A DNA stretch of 64,000 bases from assembly GCA_037501455.1 (NCBI GenBank), contig CM074861.1, positions 34,488,001 through 34,552,000 of the forward strand, written 5' to 3'. The stretch comes from Lantana camara. Its lineage: Eukaryota; Streptophyta; Magnoliopsida; Lamiales; Verbenaceae. Positions within the stretch are counted from its first letter, which is position 1, and each line of letters opens with the position of its first letter. The notes under the pieces are model-generated. The model saw only the letters and a list, made by a program, of their open reading frames with translations. It was not told the DNA's origin and searched no databases. Of this stretch, positions 39,459 to 49,684 are shown piece by piece. Made by a program: the position numbers and the translations under genes.

Positions 39459-39713
39459 GGGGGGTATGGAGGAGGTCCCTATGCACAAAATCTCAAAGTC
39501 TTTTCTCCACTCCATCATTGTGAGGTTTTGAGTGCTTAGAAGATCACTCCTAGCGGTACGAAGGATTAGGCGATTCTTAAGGCTTTCCGGCATATTTCGG
39601 TAACCTCAACAACTTAAGGAATTAGCAATGACTGGAGGTTAGTATACGATTCGATTCCGCTGCGTATTTCATAATTCGGTTTTATCTATGAAATTACAAT
39701 ATATCTAACACTC

Positions 39714-40054
39714 TTTGCTCCAACACGATATATCAAGTTTTAGCTACGTTATTACCCTTTTTTTTTACACGAAATTGTCAGTAAGTTGATTGAATTGAAA
39801 TACCATGATTTGTTTGTGTGTTGTTTGTAATTTGTTAGTGGGTTGTTTAAATCTAAAAGCCCTAACCCTTTTTTCCCCTCTTCTGCTCCAATACGATATT
39901 TCAATTTTTAGCTATGCTATTACACCTTCTTTCTATACGAAATTGTCATTAAGTTGATTGAATTGAAATGCCCTGATTTGTTTGTATGTTGCTTGAATCG
40001 AAATACCCTAATTTGTTAGTGGGTTGTTTGACTCTAAAAGCCCTAATCTTGTGA
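39714..40054 (+). repeat. Tandem duplication of a ~168-bp AT-rich segment
   Basis: Two diverged copies (39714-39881 and 39882-40054) share TGCTCCAAYACGATAT, GAAATTGTCA, AAGTTGATTGAATTGAAAT, TTTGTTAGTGGGTTGTTT and CTAAAAGCCCTAA. Non-coding flank to the right of the copia LTR. Confidence 0.8.
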
Positions 40055-40436
40055 TGTTATTTTTGGTAGAAATGACTGAGCCGAGGACTGTTACCATTCA
40101 AGCTCGATGTTCCCCAGTGGCCTTTTGCACTGAAATGCAACATATTCGGGTTTTAATGAAGACTGAACACGAAGAAGCCATATCGTGCTCATTTAGCTGC
40201 CACTATCCTGTCTAGAGAAGATAATTTCAATAGTGATTGATAACAAATTATATGTTGGTTGTATATTTTGTTTGTTGTTGGTCAGTACATATTTTGGCTG
40301 TTGTTGGTAAGTGGATATGTTGTTTCTTGTGGTTGGAGGATATGTTCTCAAGGGGGTGTATTTTGGTTGTTTGCCCTTGAACTTTATGATGTTTGTTGTA
40401 CGTGGATACTTAAGTAGTAATATCAACTTTTGTAGT
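40055..40436 (+). other. Unassigned non-coding flank
   Basis: A short open frame within it has no recognisable domain. 40220-40430 is T/G-rich with TTGTTGTTGG-like words. I assign no function; it could be degraded host gene or transposon sequence. Confidence 0.35.
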
Positions 40437-40445
40437 ATTAGAATT

Positions 40446-40764
40446 GAAGGAAAAAAATTTCCCATCCGTGCTTTGACCGTTTTTGCAATTTACCATCTCG
40501 CCCAACTTTTATTGCAAACCGCCATCTGAACTTTACATTTTTTACAAACCGCCATCTAATGGTGGTTTTGGCCAAAAAACTTGACACGTGGCATGTTTAG
40601 AAATGCACCACGTCAGTTGTATTTTCACCCAAACCACCAAAAAAAAAAAGTTTAGATGGCGGTTTGTAAAAAATGTAAAGTTCAGTGGCGGTTTGCAACA
40701 AAAGTTGGGCGAGATGGTAAATTGCAAAAACAGCGAAAGTACGGATGGAAATTTTTTTTTTCTC
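40446..40764. mobile_element. MITE with long terminal inverted repeats (Mutator-type)
   Basis: A 319-bp element flanked by a perfect 9-bp target duplication ATTAGAATT (40437-40445 and 40765-40773). The two arms, each about 110 bp, are imperfect inverted repeats. The left begins GAAGGAAAAAAATTTCCC and includes AACCGCCATCTGAAC; the right ends GGAAATTTTTTTTTTCTC and includes GTTCAGTGGCGGTTTG. The centre includes GACACGTGGC. No coding capacity. A 9-bp duplication with long arms points to the Mutator (MULE) superfamily. Confidence 0.88.
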
Positions 40765-40773
40765 ATTAGAATT

Positions 40774-40983
40774 TAATATTATGGTGTTTATATTTCCTAA
40801 TGGAATATAAAAACATTGTAATCAGTATTTATAGTTCCTGGATTCATGGTTTGTTAGGACAATAATCCCTATAGTTTAAATTTTTGTAGTATGAAATTCA
40901 CCTAATAGAGTATAAAAACTTTGTAATGCAGTATTTATATCCCATTATGTATTTATAGTTCCTGGATTCATGGTTTGTTGGGG
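40774..40983 (+). repeat. 127-bp minisatellite, left part
   Basis: About 1.7 units of a 127-bp tandem repeat with TATTTATAGTTCCTGGATTC, ATGGTTTGTTGGGACAATAA and TTTTTGTAGTATGAAATTC. The first unit starts just left of the MITE (about 40428), so the MITE inserted into it. The array continues after solo LTR 3. Confidence 0.85.
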
Positions 40984-41724
40984 CAAGATGTAGCACCCCT
41001 TTACGTAGAGATGTCACACCCCCCGAACTATAGGTCGATCCACATATGAAATGGATAATCCGTACATGAACCAACCTATAGCGAACGGGTGACAAATAAA
41101 AGAAACAAGCTAGCTAGGCGGGACTAGACCCTAAATGAACTAAATCAACACATGAAAATTTAAAACGGAAGCATAACACGATTCGTTCATCATCATATAT
41201 CAAATATCCAAAAGCTCATCCTAATTTAGCTAACATATCAAGACATTATCATCTTCAACATACTATACATGCATAAGTCTCCAAATGCTAACAATAACCA
41301 TAACATAGTAAATCCAAAAATATCAACATCATGAAAATGTATGAAATGCTAGACTCAGCTGGACGACACAACCCGACTCCGGCCTAGCACGCCACAGCGA
41401 AAACGTGAAAGGTGGAGGCGTCAGTCTATGGAAGACTGAGTGAGGGGCATAAATATATGTAAACACAAGTAAAATGCAAGTTATAACCTCCGGTAACGAT
41501 TTTATAATAAAAGTAATATAAGTTCAAGAATGAAATATTCATCGCCCGAGATTACAACTATCAAGTTTAATAAGTTCATTCTATCAATTCCCTTCAATAC
41601 GTGGCCCGACGAGTGAGGGCAAGTCTCCAACCTTACACCAATAGTGACACTACATGCTTGTTTAATTATCATGTGATCATACAGTTTATTATAGTGCACA
41701 AGTAGCAATTTCATGAACTCCTTT

Positions 41725-41945
41725 CCCTCCAGGTGATGGTGGGTTTGCAAGACCGTAACCATCCATGCTACGTACGTCAGGAACACGACTCCCACGTATG
41801 GGATTCCTTCCTCCACCAAACCTCCTGGTGGGTTCAGGGGTCATCCCAAATGATGAGGGGAGTGCAGAGTTACCCATCAGCCCTATGCATTCCCGGTTAG
41901 CTCGTACACTAACCTTCGGGCCCAAAGTGCTATCATGCGACTCGC
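41725..41945 (-). other. Conserved LTR block in solo LTR 3 (diverged)
   Basis: Keeps the order of motifs seen in the other LTRs on the minus strand: GGGCTGATGGG, CATTTGGGATGACC, ATGGTTACGG, TTGCAAACCCACCATC and CTGGAGGGAAAGG. Divergence is higher than between solo LTRs 1 and 2. A shorter second block, GGTTGGAGACTTGCCCTCAC, lies at 41613-41632. Confidence 0.55.
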
Positions 41946-42410
41946 CAATACACGGTCACGATTCAATCACGATACACGTATTGTTTTGCATGAACATGAC
42001 TTGCTTGCAATTCACTTGAAAGTTTAGAAATGATTGTAGATAAATATTTATATACCTTTTGGCTTGAAATTCCACATAAGGTTATATGGGTTCTATATAA
42101 TTAGCAATTAAACCTCACCTTTACAGACTAATTACAAGCAAAGACACGGCCTACAAGCCCTGCTCCTCGTCATGGGGAAGCTGGTCTGTGCAAGAAAGAT
42201 ATGTGTACGTGAGACTTGACTAAAAATGAAACAAATATGACGAACAGCGAAAATGCAACGAGATGACGAGCAAAACCCAATGTAATATGAAAACATCTTG
42301 TTTTGGCATGAAATATATCATATAATCACAAATTGAGGCCAATGAAGCCATTGAATTGAAATGTAAAATTTATAATTTTATACAGAGAATTTTGTTCTAT
42401 CACAGACCTA

Positions 42411-42610
42411 GGAACGGCCGTTCCGGGTTTCAGTTCATTGTGGGAAGGGCCGTTCCCTTTATAAATTAAAATGGTGACTTATGCTGGGAACGGCCCTTCT
42501 GGCTCGCAGGCCAAAATGGGAACGACCATTCCCATATGCGTGTCGGCTTTGGTTCAAAGGAGTGGGAACGACCTTTCCCAGAATGAACTGGGGACGGGAA
42601 GGGCCGTTCC
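42411..42610. repeat. Six GGGAACGGCCGTTCCC-like palindromes
   Basis: GGAACGGCCGTTCC at 42411-42424 is a perfect 14-bp palindrome. Related sites lie at 42442-42457, 42486-42498, 42518-42533, 42564-42579 and 42596-42610. GC-rich sites in AT-rich DNA, inside the putative intron of solo LTR 3. They could act as paired protein-binding sites or fold as RNA hairpins. Confidence 0.85.
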
Positions 42611-43523
42611 TGTTCCTATATAATTACAGAAACAGAGCAGAACAGGGGAGAGCTTCGACAACAAAACAAACAACTCAAAACTTCATCAATTTCATATTAA
42701 AATGTAAGGATTCTGGGAGTGAGCATGTATACATGATTAAGATATAATAAAACACCATACGAACACTTAAATTACTGAATAACATCAAGAATTCCCACTT
42801 TCAAGTTCATACACCAAATCATCCCATAACTCACTTTCTTCAAGAATTCATACCTCAAATCATGGTATAATCATATATTCATGCATTAACTAACATATAA
42901 TCCATATATTTCATAAAATTACAAACCCTAGCTGTTATGAAAATCATCAAGAATCACATACTCATGCACACACCCACCTTGAACGAAAATAAATGGAGGA
43001 AGAGGATGAAGATGGATGATTGAGCTCCAAAGCTTGAATTTTCCTTGAAAAACTTGGATGAAATCACTAAAATCTCTTCTCCTTCTTGCGGTTTATGGTT
43101 CAGTGAGAGAAGACGCAAATTGTGGGATGAAAGCTTTGTTGGAAATGAAATGGAAACATGAAGAAGCCATTTACGTGAATCACCAATCTTGATTTTGATA
43201 AAAAAAAAAACCACAAATTGCCATTTAGTCCGTCAAAGGTTCAAGTCATGCAATTAAGGATGAATAGCTTGAAAATTGATCAATTAAGTCCAAAGAAATA
43301 AAAATGCAATTTGGTCCTTGAATTTTAAAAAAAGATCATTTAAGGACAAGTTGACAATCAATTCATACTCGATAATTATTTCACACAATAAACAATTTCA
43401 AGTCATGCGATAAATTCTCAATTTGATATGAATTCATATAATTGCATGTAAATATATTGAAATGTAATTTTATAAAATTATAATGAACGTAAAAGATTAA
43501 TAAATGAAAACCTGGGCGTTACA

Positions 43524-44029
43524 CAATAAGCCCTGTAGTTGTTCAAATGTTTGTAGTATGAAATTCACATAATGGAGTTTAAAAACTTTGAAATGCAGTT
43601 TTTATATCCCATTATGTATTTATAGTTCCTAGATTCATGGTTTGTTGGGACAATAAGCCTTGTAGTTGTTCAAATGTTTGTAGTATGAAATTCACCTAAT
43701 GGAGTTTAAAAACTTTGTAATGCAGTTTTTATATCCCATTATGTATTTATAGTTCATGGATTCATGGTTTATTGGGACAATGTCCTGTAGTTGTTCAAAT
43801 TTTTGTAGTATGGAATTCACCTAATGGGGTATAGAAACTTTGTAATGCAGTATTTATATCCCATTCTGTAGCATAAATTCCTGGATTCATGGTTTGTTGG
43901 GACAATAAGCCCTGTAGTTGTTCAAATTTTTGTAATATGAAATTCACCTAATGGAGTATAAAAACTTTGTAATGCAGTATTTATATCCCATTATGTAGCA
44001 TGAATTCCTGGATTCATGGTTTGTTGGGA
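43524..44029 (+). repeat. 127-bp minisatellite, right part (4 units)
   Basis: Units start at 43524, 43651, 43778 and 43903 (periods 127, 127, 125, 127). Each contains CCTGTAGTTGTTCAAAT, GTAGTATGAAATTCACCTAA and GATTCATGGTTTGTTGGGA with few differences. No coding sequence. Confidence 0.92.
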
Positions 44030-45278
44030 TAATAATCTTATATTCATCATTTAGTATGTATCATATAGTATATGATCACATAATGTAACGCCCCAGTTCT
44101 GTGATTTAAGCTTGATGTATGTGGTTACTAAAGTGCGCAATTTAATTAATTATATATGATTTTTAATTATGGATTCTTTTGTTAAGTTTTATTGTTTAAT
44201 TATGAATTCTTGATCGTATTTGCGTATATGCTCTTGTTTGAGTGTCGTTCTTATTCGATTTGATTTCTGTTTTTCGTGGATTCTTGGCATGAGTGAATTA
44301 TGTGCTTTAAGATCATGTTTATTTGCTCGTTGCATGATTTTGTTCTTGCATGTTTGAGTTTTGTGTTAGTTTGTGTGATCGGAACCGAAAAGGGGGCTAA
44401 AGAGCATTTAGCGTACCTTGTGTTCCGGGCGGCATATCTTGAGCTCGGGAACTCGGAATCAAGTTCTGTCACCTCCATTGGATCCGAATCGATGAATCGG
44501 AGACAATGGGATAAGCCTCATGTTTTTCTAAGACCAATTGGATCCTCAAATTTCAATCGGAACGAGCAACTCGCGCTTAAATTGACCGATCAAGACTATA
44601 CCTAAGTCACCTATTATTAGGCACCTAGACCCTATCCATTGACCCTAGCCACTTGCACACTCTCTCCCTCACCCTTTTCTACCCCAAACCGACACCCTAA
44701 CCCCCCCACACTTAGATATTTTCAATTTTATGGGGAGAGAAGGAGAAGAAGAAAGAAAAGAAGAAGAAGAAGAAACCCTTTTTGGCCATGGGAGTTTTGA
44801 GCTCATCTCCCCACCTTTTCTTCTCCAAATTGAAAGGTAAACTCATATTTGTGTTGTGTATCACTTGGTAATCATTTTAAGTTCCATATTCCATGATTTC
44901 TCAAAGATTTGAGCATGTTTGGGCATATGGCATGAATAGTGACGGGTTGGGAGAAAATGGATGATTCTAGCTTGATTTCTTGTGAATTCTTTTGGTATGA
45001 AGCATGTATTTTATTCCTAACACATCATATGTGATATGTATGAACTTAGTTTGGGTAGTGGATTAGGATCCATGACTTTGCCATTTGTGAAAAGTGAAGA
45101 GTTTGCATGAACTTGTTCCATATTCTTTCCTTGCTTGATTTGTTGCATCTTTGGTTGTCTTATGGATTGAAATGCATGAATATTTGCTACCCTAACTTAC
45201 CTATGTGTGTTAATTTGATGTTTATATGGTTTAGCATAAGTTTTACCCTGCTTGTTGTGTGTTTTTCGCCACTGACCT

Positions 45279-45393
45279 AAATCCGCGAGGGTGGATTTTT
45301 GGCCTTGAAGAAATCCGCGGGGGTGGATTTGATGCAGAAGAGCTTTTGACCAGAATCCATGGGGGTGGATTTTTCCCCATGGGGGTGGATTCT
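45279..45393 (+). repeat. Hairpin cluster AAATCC...GGGGGT...GGATTT (LARD 5' LTR)
   Basis: Stems AAATCC/GGATTT at 45279-45284/45293-45298 and 45311-45316/45325-45330, then AATCC/GGATT at 45354-45358/45367-45371, then CCCCATGGGG at 45375-45384. The loops contain CGAGGGT or CGGGGGT or TGGGGGT. The same cluster recurs in the right LTR (63594-63709). Confidence 0.8.
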
Positions 45394-46180
45394 GCCCGGC
45401 CCATTTTTATTACCCCGGTTTCATTTTTCGTCGCTTGTTTGAGCTTCCTCCACCTCTTTTACGACTTCTATGCTATACTAACATGTTTTATAATATGTTA
45501 CCTTATTTATTATAAATTTTCATGATTCGTCGTGGAATATTTTACGAGTTATGATTTAATATGTCGTTAATGCTCCAAGTACGTGCACATATGGATCTTT
45601 GCTGTCAATATGAACCCTACTTGTGTATTTATCTTTTCTTTATGATTCATATGAATTGTATACTTGTTGAAATATGGGTTATGATCTTTGTTCGGAATTA
45701 ATGGATGGATTTGATATTATACATGGGAGATATGAACTCAAGTGACTATGAAAGCCCCAAGAATGAATGAAATGATTGATTATGTGCCTTAATGCATCTC
45801 CATGACATGACTTCCTCTCTTATGCATATCATAAGACATTCATTGCATTGTCGTGCGTCATATATGGTTCATTTAGTCTTGAGTCTCACGAATGCATTGT
45901 ATCGTCTTGTGTACAGTTTTCTCCAGGGCGGAGATATGCCGGGTTCATAGGACACGTCAAGTCTTTCTTTCTTTTGGTATTGTCGATAAGGTGTAACAGG
46001 TGGGTTTCTCTTCTATTAGCTAAAACGACCCTATATAAACCAACGTGTAAAGTTTTAAGCCAAAATGTATTTACTACGTATACAGAGTCTTTTCTCGAGT
46101 AAATGATGTCAAATGTAAGCCTTTCTTTCATGAACCCTTACCCAATGTTTTGGCAAGATCAGTCAACACAATGTTTAATG

Positions 46181-46400
46181 GGGCCCGGGACTATGTGTAC
46201 GTGGCTATCCGGGGAAGCTCGGGCTGACGGTGATCCCCGTGCACTAGTCCCAACTATTTAACAAAGACCGGACCTCGCTAGGAGATTAGCGTGGAATGGT
46301 AGTTGAGCGCCCTTGGGGGATTCATGTACCCCCCTGGGTCAATGCATGAGGTGGTCGGGTCTTGCTAACCCGTCCACCACCCGGAGGAAGAAGGTTGGAA
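46181..46400 (+). other. Conserved LTR block (LARD 5' LTR)
   Basis: Contains GGGGCCCGGGACTATGTG, GAAGCTCGGGCTGACGG, CACTAGTCCCAAC, CTCGCTAGGAGATTAGCG, CCCTTGGGGGATTCATGTAC, TGGTCGGGTCTTGC and CCACCCGGAGGAAGAAGG, in the order seen in the other LTRs. The second block, AGGTTGGAGAATTCGCC with CTCGCCGGGC, lies near 46521-46551. Confidence 0.7.
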
Positions 46401-47188
46401 CTTATTTTATGATATGATTATGAATGTATGCTAATGAATGAATGCATGAACGAATGAATGAATGTGATATGATCACTAATGAATGATTGAATGAAATTAA
46501 TTAATGCACACACGAGGAGAAGGTTGGAGAATTCGCCCTCTCGCCGGGCTCACGTATTGACCCCATGAATGATTATGAATATGAAATTATGAAATTGATC
46601 GTTGTAATCCCGAGCGTTGTTTTCCTTTGCTTTCACCCACTTGGGAAATATTTAATAAAACCTCGTACGGGATTATAGCTTTCATGTGGGTGTGTTTAAA
46701 TTCTGTTATATTATTACTATTCTATTATGCCCCATTTTATACCCACCAATCTCCTATAGACTGAACCCGGATTGTTTTCAATTTTCTTGCAGGTTTGGAG
46801 TGCTAGACGGGGAGTCGTGTTGTCAAGTCTTTTGGTCAAGTTGAGTCTTGTCACACACTTTCATTGTAACTCAATCATTTATGAGCATTGTATGATTATG
46901 ATTATTTTATGATTTGTGTATGAAATTCGGGACTAGGTATCTATGTTAGTTGAACCCGTTGTTCTATTTTATTGGAATGAATTTATCTGCATTGCTTCCG
47001 CATTTGTTTATTTCTTTTGATAATTGTTTATTCGGTTTTAAATTTTTAGCTCCCGCCTAGCCTAGTGAGTGAGTGTGTCCCCGTTCGCTGTGAGCTTGGT
47101 TCATGTATGGACTCTCCATTTCATGTGTGGATCGGGCTCATAGTGCGGGGGATGTGGCGCCTCTTGTTTCGGGCATTACATCCTTAAG

Positions 47189-47200
47189 TGGTATCAGAGC
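47189..47200 (+). promoter_or_regulatory. Primer-binding site of the LARD (tRNA-iMet)
   Basis: TGGTATCAGAGC eight bases after the LTR end. The gypsy element inside has the same site with the same 8-nt spacing (TCCTTATG against TCCTTAAG). Confidence 0.9.
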
Positions 47201-49684
47201 CCGGTTGCAAAACCGGTGTTCTAGTGTCGTGATTGAGTCAGTTAGGTCGCACGGCATAGGAACAACTTGTTAATGTGTGCATTGCATCGATTTGGCATGA
47301 ATATTTGATACTAATTGTTGGAAATTGCTTAATACATGTATACAATCTATTCTCTTTTTTAGTTGCTTTAAATGTTGCATTTTGCATTCTATGTGCATTG
47401 ATTAATTTAACTACGCGCCATAAGCATACACTAATCTTCATGCATCCATATTTGAGTTGATTTTTCTTATATAGGCTACTATCATGCAAACAAAGCTACA
47501 ATTCACACCAACTACAATTGACAAATTAACTTGAAGGCCGAGTGTTCAAATTCCGCGGCTTGCACAATGGAACTACCTATCATGGCTCGTATCATGGGAG
47601 GAAGCTTGGATCACGGGAAGGTTCATGAATCATGCCCTACCTACAAACCTTGAAGGTTCTCAACATACAAGAATTGTAAAGACTCAAGTTCTAACTTAAG
47701 GGATGCGTGAGACAACGAGAGGGGTGTGGAACTTTTCACCACCCCGATTTTGAAGACATTTAATACAAGATTAAATGCTCCAAGGTTCACCGTTGAAGCT
47801 CCGAGTTTGGAATGGTTGGGCGATTGGAAGACCAAATTGGGAAGCTTCAAGGGATCGGATGCAAGATGTGTTAAAAAGGTTTGACTCAACTCAGATGCAT
47901 GGATTGGGAGCCGTTAATCATAAAGCTCACTATGAGGTCAAATATGGAAGCTCACTTGATACGAATACAAGCGAGGGACAACAGAGCATCGAGGAATTCA
48001 AATCGCGTCGTCTTCTTGGAACCTTGGAACATGGAGACATCAAGAAGCAAGCAAGAATGGAAAGCGTTATCACGGATGAATTATGCGCGTAGATCGAAAA
48101 CAAAGGATAAGCTAAGGGAACTTTAACCGGAGAGGACATCAAATGAAGATTCGGACGACCTTTGGAGGTCGATGCTTGGAAGTACATTGAGGTGTAAACT
48201 CCATGGACAAAGAAGACCTTGGGTTCAAGAATAGCACGTTCGGGCCGTGGGATATACAAATGGATGCAAAAAGATTATGGAGATTCGAAAACCATGGAAA
48301 GCTAAGGAATTATCAATGTCTCCAAAGAAAGCTACAATTATGGGAATGAGGAACACGTCATCAAGCTAAAAGCTTACCACCTCGGTGACAGGTTCTGCAT
48401 ATTCATGGCACGAGCATCATTCATCGATTTAAATTAATTACTTTCTTTATCTATATGTACGTTTATGTTTAATTAATATAATTGCTCCAACGTGTTGCAT
48501 CGTTGCATCTTTAATTGTTTACTATGTGCATTGGCATGTTAATCCAACATGCATGGCTTAGTGTTTAATTGATAGGGAATGGCTCCCCCTTGTTCATCAA
48601 GCGATTCTTTGATCAAGGCTTACTCGAATCAAGACGAGAAGAATAGTTGGGTTATATCTTGGGAGTTAAAAAGAAAAAAGGAATTTGGAGGCTTGGAAAT
48701 TAGAACCGGAGTAGAGCAAAAACGGATGCTTAACCCTATCAATCATGTCGAATTGAGTGAAAGCAAGAGTTCCGAGCATATAGCTTAGCTAGCACAATCT
48801 ACACCGAAGAAACTAAGTTGAAGAGTTTTGGGGAAACCTTAATCTTAGAGGCGAAGTAACGAATTCAACTAAAATTTCCAAATAAGGGAGCATTGATTAG
48901 GAAATAATGTAAATCCTTTTCGATCCTTGAAGGGATTACCTTTAGTTGAAAGAATGGAAATACAAGAGACAACAAGTAACGGAAACTTCATATGAGGGAT
49001 AAAGGACGAATGGAGCTGGAATCTTAGGGAGCGAGAAACTTTTGGGTTAACCTCGGGGATTATAGGAAGAACAAGACTAGAGAATAGTATTCCAAGAATT
49101 AAGAGAATTAGGTGAGAAATTGGAGGGGCAACGAATTTGGGTTTACGGCGATAACCTCTCTACCAGAAACGGCTTATCAAGAATTTTGATACAAGAGGGG
49201 ATTAAATTAGTCCAGATTTCAAGAAGAGCAAGAAAGAGAAAAGTTGGGGATCAGAAGGAAGTAATTATTGAAGGGTTTGAATTGAACCTTAGGAGTGAAT
49301 TAAAGAAACAGAAGTGAAGTGCACGTATAAAGGTCGAAGATGAAATAAATTCGGAGATTAGCAAAGGACGCCACTAAGTATTGAAGGGATGTGATTAATG
49401 TACGACACACCAACTTTACCTAGTGGTCGATCATCCCTTCACGAAGGCTTCATGGAAAGGTTTAGCACTTGCTATCATTTCAAGATTCAATTAGATGAAG
49501 CCATGGAAGTAATAGCAGAAGGGATGAATACCTTTACGAACTCAACTTCTCAAGAGAAAAAGGAAACTTCAAGAATTGATCGGGAGTCAAATCGGATCCT
49601 CCAACTACTTTATGAATTATCAACCTTCAACCCCATTGCTACAGTGAACGGTATCATAAAAATTCATGGCATATACATACATGC
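47201..49684 (+). mobile_element. Internal region of the LARD-like element, 5' part
   Basis: The first ~85 bp (to about 47285) resemble the gypsy leader after 53545: GTGTCGTG, GAGTCAGTTAGGTCG and AGGAACAACTTGT. The rest has only short open frames and none with gag, protease, reverse transcriptase or integrase motifs that I recognise. It is purine-rich from about 47640 to 49640, as is common in decayed or non-coding LARD interiors. Interrupted at 49685 by the gypsy element, with duplication CATGC at 49680-49684. It might be a heavily decayed coding region. Confidence 0.6.

Larger units (their letters stand above)
39260..39710 (+). repeat. Copia 3' LTR (451 bp)
   Basis: Starts TGTAAGA immediately after the polypurine tract and ends TCTAACA; the terminal heptamers are inverted repeats with one mismatch. 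The last ~45 bp (from about 39666) match the LTR-derived part of every 581-bp satellite unit. The corresponding 5' LTR is not in the window and would lie left of base 1. The following five bases are CTCTT; the matching target duplication cannot be tested. Confidence 0.9.
40989..43523 (-). mobile_element. Solo LTR 3 of a long-LTR gypsy-type element
   Basis: 2535 bp with plus-strand ends TGTAGCACCC and GGGCGTTACA, in the same minus orientation as solo LTRs 1 and 2. The flanking 5-mers CAAGA (40984-40988) and CAATA (43524-43528) match at four of five bases; undisturbed units of the host minisatellite read CAATA, so the left copy has mutated. No gag, pol or PPT. It contains a weaker version of the conserved LTR block and a cluster of GGGAACG-type palindromes. 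It interrupts the 127-bp minisatellite. Confidence 0.88.
44837..46792 (+). other. Putative LTR-embedded intron (LARD 5' LTR)
   Basis: The exon-like stretch ends CAAATTGAAAG before GTAAAC at 44837. The acceptor is TTTTCTTGCAG at 46782-46792, preceded by a pyrimidine-rich tract and the shared CTATAGACTGAACCCGG motif and followed by GTTTGGAGTGCTAG. Matching positions exist in the gypsy LTR. Splicing is inferred. Confidence 0.45.
44084..47180 (+). repeat. 5' LTR of a pol-less long-LTR element (LARD-like)
   Basis: 3097 bp, from TGTAACGCCCCAG to GGGCATTACA, followed after 8 nt by a tRNA-iMet primer site. Its first 1.6 kb matches 62387-64000 at roughly 97%, judged by eye. It belongs to the same LTR superfamily as the gypsy and solo LTRs: same start, conserved block at 46181-46400, and a 3' end with CCCGCCTAG, CCCCGTTCGC and GCGGGGGATGTGG. 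The 5 bp before it are CATAA; the matching right duplication lies beyond the window. Confidence 0.9.

Noticed and set aside
40024..40215. 63-aa frame starting within the 168-bp duplication
   Set aside because: No recognisable domain and no neighbouring exons identified; left as unassigned flank.
40989..41011. Start of solo LTR 3 at TGTCACACCCCCC (41011) instead of 40989
   Set aside because: With the start at 41011 there is no target duplication; with 40989 the terminus matches the other LTRs (TGTAGCACCC) and the flanks match at four of five bases.
47775..48126. Frames in the LARD interior as a gag gene
   Set aside because: No capsid domain, zinc knuckle or protease motif could be found; frames are short and overlap on both strands.
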